From assembly GCA_024275015.1 (NCBI GenBank), contig JAJRZW010000066.1, forward strand, positions 1-64,000: a DNA stretch of 64,000 nucleotides, given 5' to 3'. The notes below the pieces were generated by a model, which saw only the letters and a program-made list of their open reading frames with translations, did not search any database and was not told the origin of the DNA. Position numbers and translations under genes: made by a program. The stretch comes from Deltaproteobacteria bacterium (GTDB lineage: Bacteria; Desulfobacterota; Desulfobulbia; Desulfobulbales; JAJRZW01). Positions 51,007 to 58,354 of the stretch are shown here, in pieces (the stretch's first letter is position 1; every line of letters begins with the position of its first letter).

Positions 51007-51062
51007 ATCTCAGGCTCGGGTTGATTGACGGCTGATCCCGCATCTTAAGAAAATCATACATA

Positions 51063-51077
51063 GGACACTGTTTGTCC
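51063..51077. promoter_or_regulatory. Candidate operator in the WYL divergent gap
   Basis: GGACA-CTGTT-TGTCC is a perfect 5-bp inverted repeat with a 5-nt centre, 57 nt upstream of the WYL regulator start and 52 nt before the next ATG on the + strand. A TATACT sequence follows at about 51092. Its size and position suit a dimeric regulator, but nothing ties it to the WYL protein directly. Confidence 0.4.
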
Positions 51078-51128
51078 CAGGTAGCCCATTATACTCCTGC
51101 AAAACCCAAAATACCAAGGAGGAAAAAA

Positions 51129-51293
51129 ATGCGGGCCATTACCTCGAGTCGAAACCCGGTTACCGGCTTTCCCACCGCAACAATCATCGCCGGCCGCCGC
51201 CTTTCATGGCGGCAATGGATGCGTCTTCCGGCATTCCGCCGGCAGCGATGCTATTACCCTGAAAAACCCGATAAAATCCCGGGATCAGGGTAA
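51129..51293 (+). CDS. Possible small protein with strong ribosome site
   Basis: 54-codon frame beginning ATGCGGGCCATTACC after AGGAGG at a 6-7 nt spacing, the best ribosome site of its neighbourhood. The product (MRAITSSRNPVTGFPTA..., then Arg/Trp-rich) resembles nothing I know. The +2 frame stays open from here into the next gene without a stop but has low third-position GC. It may be a small gene, the 5' part of a frameshifted gene, or a leader. Confidence 0.35.
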   Translation: MRAITSSRNPVTGFPTATIIAGRRLSWRQWMRLPAFRRQRCYYPEKPDKIPGSG

Positions 51294-51378
51294 ATCCATT
51301 TTACCCACCCGGAGTGTTAAAAACCGTCGCCCTAAGATCCGGCTTGCCGAACCAGACAGGGATGGTATTATTCCCGCG

Positions 51379-51723
51379 ATGAAAGAAAACGAATGGGACA
51401 TCAAGACCGCGCTGGCAGTGATCATGAGCAAAGGCGTTGACAGCCGCACCTGGGCCGAAGCAGTCGAATGGGTCATGCTTTTCGGTCCGCCCACGCTCCG
51501 CGAGACCATTGAGGCCGCATCAATGACCGCAACCTGCGACTGCCTCCCCGAGGTCAGGGCGGCGGGAATAAACGCGGACGGGGAAATCTGTTATGATATC
51601 GCCGATCTCGCCCGCGCCCTCGGGGTCGGGGAAGAAGAGCTCGGAGAGAAAATCAACCGCCTCCAGGCCGAAAAGAAACGCCGGATTATTTTCAATAAAG
51701 ATGAAATCGGATCAATACAATAA
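51379..51723 (+). CDS. Uncharacterised small acidic protein
   Basis: 114 residues, no membrane span. The sequence (ALAVIMSKGVDSRTWAEAVEWVMLFGPPTLRETIEAA, then CDCLPEVRAAG, then DIADLARALGVGEEELGEKINRLQAEKK) reads like two small helical parts, the second resembling a helix-turn-helix-like segment. I cannot name the family. The frame is open for about 80 codons upstream without an ATG, and the ribosome site at 51379 is poor, so the start is uncertain. It is followed after 4 nt by the thioredoxin gene. Confidence 0.55.
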   Translation: MKENEWDIKTALAVIMSKGVDSRTWAEAVEWVMLFGPPTLRETIEAASMTATCDCLPEVRAAGINADGEICYDIADLARALGVGEEELGEKINRLQAEKKRRIIFNKDEIGSIQ

Positions 51724-51727
51724 AAAT

Positions 51728-52237
51728 ATGCGCGGCAGACAGATAATACTCGCCCTGTTCATCCTCCTCCTCGTCACCAGCGGCTGCGGCGACAGAAAAT
51801 ATTCCGCCGGACACCCGACCCTGGGCAAGGCGGTACCCGAATTCACCCTCCACGATCTGTCGGGCAGAACCTGGCGTCTCGCCGACCTTAAAGGCAAGGT
51901 GGTAATGATCAACTTCTGGGCGACCTGGTGTCCGCCCTGCCGGGGCGAACTGGATTCGATGCAGCGACTTTATCGCCGTCCGGAGAAAAACTTCCAGATG
52001 CTCACCGTTCTGGTCAACGACTCCCCGGCAAACGGCGCCGAACTTGTCCGCCGGAAAAAATACACCTTCCCGGTCCTCCTCGACCCTGAGGGAAATGTCG
52101 GCCGCGACTACGGGATCACCGGGGTCCCGGAGACCTTTATCATTGATACCGAAGGAATCCTGCGGGAAAGAATAATCGGCGGGGACAATTGGGACTCGCC
52201 CCGGGCCCGGGCAATGATCAGAGCCCGGCTCAACTGA
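51728..52237 (+). CDS. TlpA/ResA-like thioredoxin lipoprotein
   Basis: 169 residues. Lipoprotein signal RGRQIILALFILLLVTSGC, then a thioredoxin fold of the TlpA/ResA/AhpC-TSA type: LGKAVPEFTLHDLSGRTWRLADLKGKVVMINFWATWCPPCRGEL with active site WCPPC, and cis-Pro motif GVPETFIIDTEG. It likely reduces disulfides in the periplasm, for example in cytochrome c maturation. The start at 51728 is chosen for signal-peptide length; ATG 51701, overlapping the upstream gene, is possible. Confidence 0.9.
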   Translation: MRGRQIILALFILLLVTSGCGDRKYSAGHPTLGKAVPEFTLHDLSGRTWRLADLKGKVVMINFWATWCPPCRGELDSMQRLYRRPEKNFQMLTVLVNDSPANGAELVRRKKYTFPVLLDPEGNVGRDYGITGVPETFIIDTEGILRERIIGGDNWDSPRARAMIRARLN

Positions 52238-52259
52238 AGGGCTCCCGACGAAATTACTT

Positions 52260-52838
52260 TTACCAGGCAAAAGGTTTTGCCAGTATCCGCCTGACCCTTA
52301 GATCAAAGAGACAATTTGACGACTGCGGGGTGATCAGGGTGACGGTATCGGCGCCGCGGCCGGTGCCGGCAACACAGATCACATCTTCCGGGCTGATCGC
52401 GCCGCAGTCGGCAGCCATCATCGCGATCTCGACACATACCTTGATCCCCTGGCCGAAAATCCTCAGGGTATTGGCGATCAGATCCTGCTGGGAATAACCC
52501 TGAGCGGCGCGAATGGCAGTGCCGATGTTACGGAAGGGCATGGTCCCGGTCAGGACCCTGACCCCCTTTCCGGAAAGCTTTTCCCGCACCTCGGGGCTCA
52601 TCTCAAGCCGCCCCGGTTCCCCAAATCCGACGTTATGGGTCACCACAACCAGGGTCACCCCGCTGCCGGCCAGGGTGTCTGCGGCCAGAAGGCCGGTATC
52701 GCCATGGGTGGAAGCCACCACCACCTGATTTACTCCGGTTTCGGCCACCCCCCGACGCATGATTTCAAGGGCGGCGGCGGTATTATCCCGTCCAGCCCGA
52801 AGAAAAGCGCAATCCCCTGTCTGATTTTCCTCATTCAT
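52260..52838 (-). CDS. Stand-alone pyruvate-kinase C-terminal-like domain protein
   Basis: 192 residues. Sequence from NTAAALEIMRRGVAETGVNQVVVASTHGDTGLLAADTLAGSGVTLVVVTHNVGFGEPG matches the alpha/beta domain that follows the barrel in pyruvate kinase and also occurs alone in archaea and anaerobes, with no barrel or active-site residues. Function is unknown; a regulatory ligand-binding role is the usual guess. It has the family segments VRVLTGTMPFRNIGTAIRA and EIAMMAADCGAIS. The gene is convergent with the thioredoxin gene, ends 22 nt from it, and has no visible partner. Confidence 0.8.
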   Translation of the reverse strand: MNEENQTGDCAFLRAGRDNTAAALEIMRRGVAETGVNQVVVASTHGDTGLLAADTLAGSGVTLVVVTHNVGFGEPGRLEMSPEVREKLSGKGVRVLTGTMPFRNIGTAIRAAQGYSQQDLIANTLRIFGQGIKVCVEIAMMAADCGAISPEDVICVAGTGRGADTVTLITPQSSNCLFDLRVRRILAKPFAW

Positions 52839-52888
52839 TAAAATTCCACCAAAGAGCTGATTGTGATAATAATGGAGCCATAGTCATT

Positions 52889-52908
52889 GATGGTCTCGTA
52901 ACAAGTCC
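52889..52908 (+). repeat. Repeat family R3, single end
   Basis: GATGGTCTCGTAACAAGTCC, nearly identical to the left end of the R3 element at 62437. It is followed at about 52912 by TGGTGTCT...AGACACCA, an 8-bp inverted repeat spaced by about 27 nt. No second R3 end is visible before the R1 copy that starts at 52989. Confidence 0.55.
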
Positions 52909-52988
52909 ATCAGTATCAGCTGGTGTCTATACATTCGGACGAAAAGACCATTTACAGACACCAAATAATCTTAGCGATATCGACTTTA

Positions 52989-53142
52989 CCAGCCCGTTGA
53001 AAAACGGGCTGGTCGCGGCTGATGTCCGCGCCGCCGATTTTGCCGGGGCTGAAAAACCCGGTGAAATCGAGAGGTTGGATAGAAATTGTTTTATCAAACC
53101 GGCGATTGAAAAAACCTGGACGGCTTTTTCAACAGTCTGTTA
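52989..53142 (+). repeat. Repeat family R1, full copy
   Basis: Starts CCAGCCCGTTGAAAAACG and CGGGCTGGTCGCGGC, continues with the shared GCGCCGCCGATTTTGCC, GTGAAATCGAGAGGTTGG and AAATTGTTTT blocks and ends TTTTTCAACAGTCTGTTAA. Same order as the copy at 56236. It fills most of the gap between the pyruvate-kinase-like gene and the hybrid kinase. Confidence 0.75.
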
Positions 53143-53169
53143 AGAACAAGTGGTCAACAAAAATAAACC

Positions 53170-56076
53170 ATGACTGACATACTTGGCAACATAATCGATC
53201 TCATCGGCACCGTGGTCGGCACCAACGGCAGCGCCGCGAGCAAAAATTTAGGCGGATTCTTCTTTGCCGCCTTCTGCTGGGGATTTCTCCTTCTCCTCGC
53301 CCGAAGCAAGAGGATGCTCGACCCCGAAGAACACGACAAGCTCCTCATCTCCGGTTTCGCCCTTGGCCTCGGGGTCAACCTGATCATGATTACCGTGGCC
53401 CTGGCCCAGACAGCGGGACTGTTCAGGGCGGCAAATCTGCGGCTCTTCTTTCCGCCGCTGAAACACACCATTCGCGGCCTGGCATTTATCACCATCAGTG
53501 CCGCCTATATCCACTATCTCAGCCGGGGACGACAGACCAGTCGCCGCTACCTCAGGATAGGAATAATTTCCACCATTGCCGTCTACGCCGCCACCTTCTG
53601 GTGGTGGGGCAAATTTGCCGCCGCCAACCCCGGCAGCAGTTTCGGTTCCACCTGGTGCGACTGGGCCTTCCATATCAACGCCTCCCTGTTGCTCCTCTTT
53701 CCCCTGATCTATATCGCCCTTAAAACCAGGGGCTGGCAGCGGTATTACATCACCACCGCCATGTTGTTCTTCTTTGCCTATGAATTTCTCAAGATCCCCG
53801 ACATGGCGGGCGGAGAAAAGTTTGAATCTCTCATCGCCCCCACCCGCCACGGCCTCCACCTCACCGCGATCCCCATCCTCGGCTATGTCTTTATCCGCGA
53901 ACAGTATGAGCGACTGCGAAACGCCTACCGCCAGACAAGTCTCGGCCACCGACGGCAGCAACTGGTGGAACGCCTCCTGACCCTGGGGCTTGAGTCAAAA
54001 GACCCAGGCGACAAAATCGTGGAAATGGTGCAGCTCACCACCACCATCCCCGATGCCGATCTCCTGCCCGAGGCCGCCCTGTTTTTAAGAAAAGACGACT
54101 GCCTCTGCCTTGAAACCGCCCTGAGTCACGACAGCAAGAAACTCCCCTGCCGTATCTGCACCGAGCGGGAAACCGGCCAAACCGTCTGTCCCCACGCCCT
54201 CTCCGGCCGTCCCTGTTTCAGCTTCATCCCCGGCCACGAAGGAAAAAAAGGATTTTATTGTCTGCCGCTGTTCTCGTCAAAATCCGGCTTCATGGGACTT
54301 CTTTCCATTGGAGCCCAAAAAAACCGCCTGAACGAACCCGAGGTGGCCGCGATCCTCGACACGGTTGCCAAATCCATCGCCATGGGTCTTGAAAGAACCC
54401 GGCTCCTCGACGAGCTGGAGGTACAGAAATCCCGTCTGGAGGAGGAGATAAAAAGCCAGACAGCGGAGCTGAAGGAGGTAAACCATTTTTTAAATGCCGA
54501 GATGGAGGCCCATAAAAAGGCGGCCCGGGAAGCCACCGCCGCGAGTGAGGCCAAGGGCGCCTTTCTCGCCAACATGAGCCACGAAATCCGCACCCCGATG
54601 AACGGAATCATGGGGATGACCGAACTATTACTCATGCGCGGCGACACCAGCACCGAACAGAAAAAATTTCTCGAGATCATCAAGACCTCATCCGACCGTC
54701 TCCTTGAAATCATCAACGATATCCTCGACATCTCCAGGATCGAGGCAGGCAGGATGGAACTGCAGAGCGATACCTTCAGACTCGCCTCAATCCTGAAAGA
54801 AGTCCGCGACCTGCTGCTGGTAAAGGCGAGGGAAAAAAACCTGAGCCTTGACCTTGGCCCCATCGCCGGCCTCCCCGAATTTCTCATCGGCGACACCGGT
54901 CGTCTGCGGCAGATCCTGGTAAACCTGATCGGCAACTCCATGAAGTTCACCGAAAAGGGGGGCGTCCTGCTGAGCGTTGCCACGGCTGAACCCGAGGACC
55001 TGAACAGAGAACTGCGGGAAAAGGAGATCGGCCTCCGCTTCACCATCAAGGACAGCGGTATCGGCATCCCCGCCGACAAGCAAGACCTGATCTTTGAGGC
55101 CTTCAGCCAGGTTGACATCTCTCCTTCAAGAAAATTCAGCGGCACCGGCCTGGGTCTGACAATTTCGGCGCAGCTGGTCGAGATCATGGGCGGACGGATC
55201 TGGCTCAACAGTGAGCCGGGGGCGGGGACCGAGTTTCACTTCGCCATCCCCTTTGAAAAAGGCAAAAAAGACGCCATTAGCACCCACCTTCGCCCGGAAC
55301 AGCCAAACATCACCGGTCTCAATATCCTCCTGGTCGAGGACGAACCTATAAACCAGATCTTCGCCCAGACCTTGCTGACCGACATGGGCTGCCGGGTAAC
55401 CTTGGCGCCAAACGGGGCGGACGGGGTAAGGATGGCCCGGAAAACCAGATTTGACCTTATCCTCATGGATCTGCAGATGCCGGGACTGGATGGATTCACC
55501 GCCTCAATGCAGATCCGCCAGGGCAACCCCTCGGAACACCCGGGGGTGCCGATCATCGCCATGACCGCCCACGCCCTTGCCGGTGACCGGGAAAAATGTC
55601 TCAGAAACGGCATGGACGGATATGTCTCAAAACCGGTGGACATTGAAACCATGTATGCGGAGATAACAAGGATTCTGGGACAAAACTATAAGCCCGGAAA
55701 GATAAAAAGTTCACCGCAGACAACCGCAGGAGAACATTTGCTCGATTACGATCTCCTCCTTGAAAAAAGATGCCGGGGCAAGAAGGAACTGGCCCACTCC
55801 CTGGTGCTGAACCTGGTGCGCGAGTCCGGCCCCAGATGGATTAAAAACACCGCCACGGCCATAGCAGATAAAGACTCCGTCCTTCTGGGCCGAACCGCTC
55901 ACGCCATAAAGGGAACCGCGGCCCTGATGCATGCGGCAAAAATCACCGGAACCGGAGAGGAGCTTGAACAGGCGGCCGCAGCAGAAAACTTTCCCCGGGC
56001 CCGAAACCTGCTTGAGAACCTGCGCCAGGAATTAACCCTCCTTGCCGAATGGTGCGAAGAAGAGGGTTTTTTATAA
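53170..56076 (+). CDS. Hybrid histidine kinase with membrane sensor, GAF, receiver and Hpt
   Basis: 968 residues. Residues 20-240 hold about seven membrane spans; residues 255-420 form a GAF-like domain with a cysteine-rich insert (CLCLETAL, CRICTERETGQTVCPH, GRPCFSF); coiled coil 420-460; H box FLANMSHEIRTPMNG (about 469-483); HATPase with DSGIGIP and GTGLGLT; receiver 716-830 (LLVEDEPINQIFA, phosphoacceptor in LMDLQMPGLDG, YVSKPVD); Hpt 860-968 with AHAIKGTAALMHA. This is a BarA-type complete phosphorelay. The final regulator is not encoded nearby. No ribosome site is seen before ATG; an R1 copy ends 27 nt upstream. Confidence 0.92.
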   Translation: MTDILGNIIDLIGTVVGTNGSAASKNLGGFFFAAFCWGFLLLLARSKRMLDPEEHDKLLISGFALGLGVNLIMITVALAQTAGLFRAANLRLFFPPLKHTIRGLAFITISAAYIHYLSRGRQTSRRYLRIGIISTIAVYAATFWWWGKFAAANPGSSFGSTWCDWAFHINASLLLLFPLIYIALKTRGWQRYYITTAMLFFFAYEFLKIPDMAGGEKFESLIAPTRHGLHLTAIPILGYVFIREQYERLRNAYRQTSLGHRRQQLVERLLTLGLESKDPGDKIVEMVQLTTTIPDADLLPEAALFLRKDDCLCLETALSHDSKKLPCRICTERETGQTVCPHALSGRPCFSFIPGHEGKKGFYCLPLFSSKSGFMGLLSIGAQKNRLNEPEVAAILDTVAKSIAMGLERTRLLDELEVQKSRLEEEIKSQTAELKEVNHFLNAEMEAHKKAAREATAASEAKGAFLANMSHEIRTPMNGIMGMTELLLMRGDTSTEQKKFLEIIKTSSDRLLEIINDILDISRIEAGRMELQSDTFRLASILKEVRDLLLVKAREKNLSLDLGPIAGLPEFLIGDTGRLRQILVNLIGNSMKFTEKGGVLLSVATAEPEDLNRELREKEIGLRFTIKDSGIGIPADKQDLIFEAFSQVDISPSRKFSGTGLGLTISAQLVEIMGGRIWLNSEPGAGTEFHFAIPFEKGKKDAISTHLRPEQPNITGLNILLVEDEPINQIFAQTLLTDMGCRVTLAPNGADGVRMARKTRFDLILMDLQMPGLDGFTASMQIRQGNPSEHPGVPIIAMTAHALAGDREKCLRNGMDGYVSKPVDIETMYAEITRILGQNYKPGKIKSSPQTTAGEHLLDYDLLLEKRCRGKKELAHSLVLNLVRESGPRWIKNTATAIADKDSVLLGRTAHAIKGTAALMHAAKITGTGEELEQAAAAENFPRARNLLENLRQELTLLAEWCEEEGFL

Positions 56077-56152
56077 ACGCTCCATGGACACTGCCCCACA
56101 TACGTTTTAACCATTTGATATGCCTGGTAATTTCACAGAAGTTCCTTCTTCC

Positions 56153-56183
56153 CGTCATTACGGCGAAGGCCGGAATCCATCAG
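56153..56183 (+). repeat. REP-like hairpin (CGTCATT...GGAATCC type)
   Basis: CGTCATTACGGCGAAGGCCG followed by GAATCCATCAGG is a diverged member of the CGTCATTCCCGCGAAAGCGGGAATCCA repeat that is widespread in proteobacteria. TTACGGC and GCCGGAA pair with one mismatch around a GAAG loop. It lies 77 nt past the kinase stop. Confidence 0.6.
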
Positions 56184-56235
56184 GTATGGCAATGACAAAA
56201 ATGATGATTTATAATTTTTTTGTATCAGGTGTGGT

Positions 56236-56357
56236 TAACAGTCCGTTTAAAAACGGACTGGTCGCGGCGCATGGACGCGCCGCCGATTTTATTTGTCTTG
56301 AAAAATCCAATAAAATCGAGAGGTTGACCGGAACTTGTTTTGGCCAACAGACTGTTG
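56236..56357 (+). repeat. Repeat family R1, full copy (type copy)
   Basis: Left end TAACAGTCCGTTTAAAAACGG, stem with GGACTG, then the GGTCGCGGCGCATGGACGCG hairpin, CCGATTTT, TTGAAAAATCC, AAAATCGAGAGG, GGAACTTGTTTTGGCC and right end AACAGACTGTT, which is the inverse of the left end. About 120 nt, no open frame. Between the convergent hybrid kinase and helicase genes. Confidence 0.78.
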
Positions 56358-56375
56358 ATTGATCGCTTGCGGTTT

Positions 56376-58067
56376 TTAGCGACGCCGGGTCTTGCTCCCC
56401 GCCTTCCCGGTCTTCTTCAAGGCTTTTTTCTGCCGCCCGAGGCGGGATATTCGCAGCTGCCGCCCGGCCACCCAGACTATCCGCAAAAGGGCAAAGACCT
56501 CTTCGGGCATACCGGCGGGGAGGTCAACGGTGCTGTAATCGTCAAATATGCTGATGGCGCCGATAAATTTCCCCTCAATATCCGCCTCCCCGGCGATGGC
56601 GCCGACGATATTGCCGGGTTTAACCCCATGGCGCTGCCCGACCTCAATCCGATAGGTCTCCATCTTCACCTGCGGTCCACCTCTGCCGCCCGGGGCCTGC
56701 CCCCTGGGGTTACGCTTCTCCGGCCGCACTTGCGGCACTTCATGCAATAACAGGGGCGTCTCTCCCTGAACCATCTTTGCCAGGGCGGCGGCGACGTCAA
56801 TCATGGCGGCCCCGTGTTCCTGCTGATACCCCTCAACCAGATCGACAAAAAAGCCGAGATCCTCACTGCCCATGGCCAGGGAGATACGTTCCTTGAAACC
56901 GGCGATCCGGTTTTCGTTGACCTTAGCCACCGAGGGGAGTTTCATCTCCTCGATCTTCTGCCCCGTTGCCCTCTCTATACTGAAGAGCATCCTCTTTTCC
57001 CGATGGGTGATAAAAAGAATTGCCTCGCCCTGCTTGCCGGCACGGCCGGTACGGCCGATACGATGGACGTATGATTCAGTGTCATGGGGGATATCGTAAT
57101 TGATTACATGACTTATTCTGGGGACATCAAGACCGCGGGCGGCGACATCGGTGGCGACGATGATATCGAGTTTGCCCTTTTTCATCTGCTCCACGATCCG
57201 TGTTCTCTGATTCTGCTGGATATCACCGTTAAGGGCGCTGGCGGCAAAACCACGGGCGGCAAGTCTTTCGGCAAGTTCCATGGTGGCGGTCTTGGTACGG
57301 ACAAAGACCAGCATGGCGTCAAAGGACTCCGCCTCCATTATCCGGGTAAGACTGTCAAGCTTCCGGTCCTGATTAACGAGAAGAAAACGCTGGTGTACGG
57401 TCTTGGCAGTGGTGGTCTTTTCCCTAATCGTGATCTCGCTTGGATCATGGAGATACTTCTGCGCCATTTTGCGGATACTCGGGGGCATGGTGGCGGAAAA
57501 AAGGGTGACCTGGCGTTCTTCCGGGGTCTGGGCCAGAACCCACTCCACATCATCAACAAACCCCATGCGCAGCATCTCATCGGCCTCGTCAAGGACCAGA
57601 CAGCGGAGGCCCTCAAGGTTGAGGGAACCGCGGCGCATATGGTCCATGACCCGGCCGGGAGTACCGACCACCACATGAACCTTGCGCCGCAGCTGCCGCA
57701 GCTGAATCCCCGGATCCTGCCCCCCGTATATGGGCAGGACGTGAAAACTCTTGATATAGGCGGCATAGCACTGAAACGCCTCAGCCACCTGGATCGCCAA
57801 TTCCCGGGTCGGGGTCAGGACCAGGACCTGGGGCCGGGGCTGCCTTAGATCGAGATTGGCCAGAAGCGGCAGGGCAAAGGCGGCGGTCTTGCCGGTGCCG
57901 GTCTGGGCCTGGCCGATAACATCACGGCCAGCCATAACCTGGGGGATCATCGCCGCCTGGATCGGGGTCGGGGTTTCATAGCCCTCTTTTTTCAAGGCCT
58001 TAAGCAGGGCAGGCGGCAGGGAGAGATCGGAAAATCTGATGATATTACGGTCTTCTTGAGAAGGCAT
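56376..58067 (-). CDS. deaD: DEAD-box RNA helicase (DeaD/CsdA-like)
   Basis: 563 residues. Q motif FSDLSLPPALLKALKKEGYETPTPIQ, Walker A AQTGTGKT, PTRELAIQ, VVGTPGRVMDH, DEAD, SAT (LFSATMP), and the second lobe ending YVHRIGRTGRAGK. A C-terminal DbpA-type RNA-binding domain (about 475-545: YRIEVGQRHGVKPGNIVGAIAGEADIEGKFIGAISIFDDYSTVDLP) and a basic tail fit a DeaD/CsdA cold-shock or ribosome-assembly helicase. ATG 58067 has GAGGACC about 6 nt upstream. tRNA-Arg and its terminator lie just upstream. Confidence 0.93.
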   Translation of the reverse strand: MPSQEDRNIIRFSDLSLPPALLKALKKEGYETPTPIQAAMIPQVMAGRDVIGQAQTGTGKTAAFALPLLANLDLRQPRPQVLVLTPTRELAIQVAEAFQCYAAYIKSFHVLPIYGGQDPGIQLRQLRRKVHVVVGTPGRVMDHMRRGSLNLEGLRCLVLDEADEMLRMGFVDDVEWVLAQTPEERQVTLFSATMPPSIRKMAQKYLHDPSEITIREKTTTAKTVHQRFLLVNQDRKLDSLTRIMEAESFDAMLVFVRTKTATMELAERLAARGFAASALNGDIQQNQRTRIVEQMKKGKLDIIVATDVAARGLDVPRISHVINYDIPHDTESYVHRIGRTGRAGKQGEAILFITHREKRMLFSIERATGQKIEEMKLPSVAKVNENRIAGFKERISLAMGSEDLGFFVDLVEGYQQEHGAAMIDVAAALAKMVQGETPLLLHEVPQVRPEKRNPRGQAPGGRGGPQVKMETYRIEVGQRHGVKPGNIVGAIAGEADIEGKFIGAISIFDDYSTVDLPAGMPEEVFALLRIVWVAGRQLRISRLGRQKKALKKTGKAGSKTRRR

Positions 58068-58120
58068 TACAGGTCCTCTTTGCCTTCTATGCTTAAAAAA
58101 ACAGGAAGACATGGTCAAAT

Positions 58121-58155
58121 GAAAAAGGGTTTCAGACATAGAGCCTGAAACCCTT
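58121..58155 (-). terminator. Rho-independent terminator of tRNA-Arg
   Basis: On the minus strand AAGGGTTTCAG-GCTCTATGT-CTGAAACCCTT forms an 11-bp stem with a 9-nt loop, followed by further T residues. It lies 8 nt past the tRNA 3' end. Confidence 0.9.
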
Positions 58156-58163
58156 GAGATAGC

Positions 58164-58240
58164 TGGTGCACCCGACAGGATTCGAACCTGTGACCCCCTG
58201 ATTCGTAGTCAGGTACTCTATCCAGCTGAGCCACGGGTGC
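58164..58240 (-). tRNA. tRNA-Arg (anticodon ACG)
   Basis: 77 nt with encoded CCA: acceptor GCACCCG/CGGGTGC, D arm GCTC...GAGT, anticodon arm CCTGA-CTACGAA-TCAGG with anticodon ACG, T arm ACAGG-TTCGAAT-CCTGT, discriminator A. The A34 is normally converted to inosine by TadA, reading CGU/CGC/CGA. Confidence 0.97.
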
Positions 58241-58254
58241 AAACGGAAACGATA

Positions 58255-58283
58255 TATATAACGGAAAAGATATAACCCGGCAA
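58255..58283 (-). promoter_or_regulatory. Promoter of tRNA-Arg
   Basis: On the minus strand TTGCCG (58283-58278), 17 nt, TATATA (58260-58255); the tRNA 5' end follows 14 nt after the -10 box. Good spacing and position for a stable-RNA promoter. Confidence 0.65.
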
Positions 58284-58312
58284 GGGCAAAATCCATTCCC
58301 GTCCTTATCCTT

Positions 58313-58346
58313 CCGTTGAAAAACAGACTGTGCGCGGTGCGTCCGG
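58313..58346 (+). repeat. Repeat family R1, fragment
   Basis: CCGTTGAAAAACAGACTGTG followed by CGCGGTGCGTCCGGG resembles the left half of R1 (compare 25623 and 56236) and ends 8 nt before the MscS gene stop. Confidence 0.5.
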
Positions 58347-58354
58347 GAACGGAG

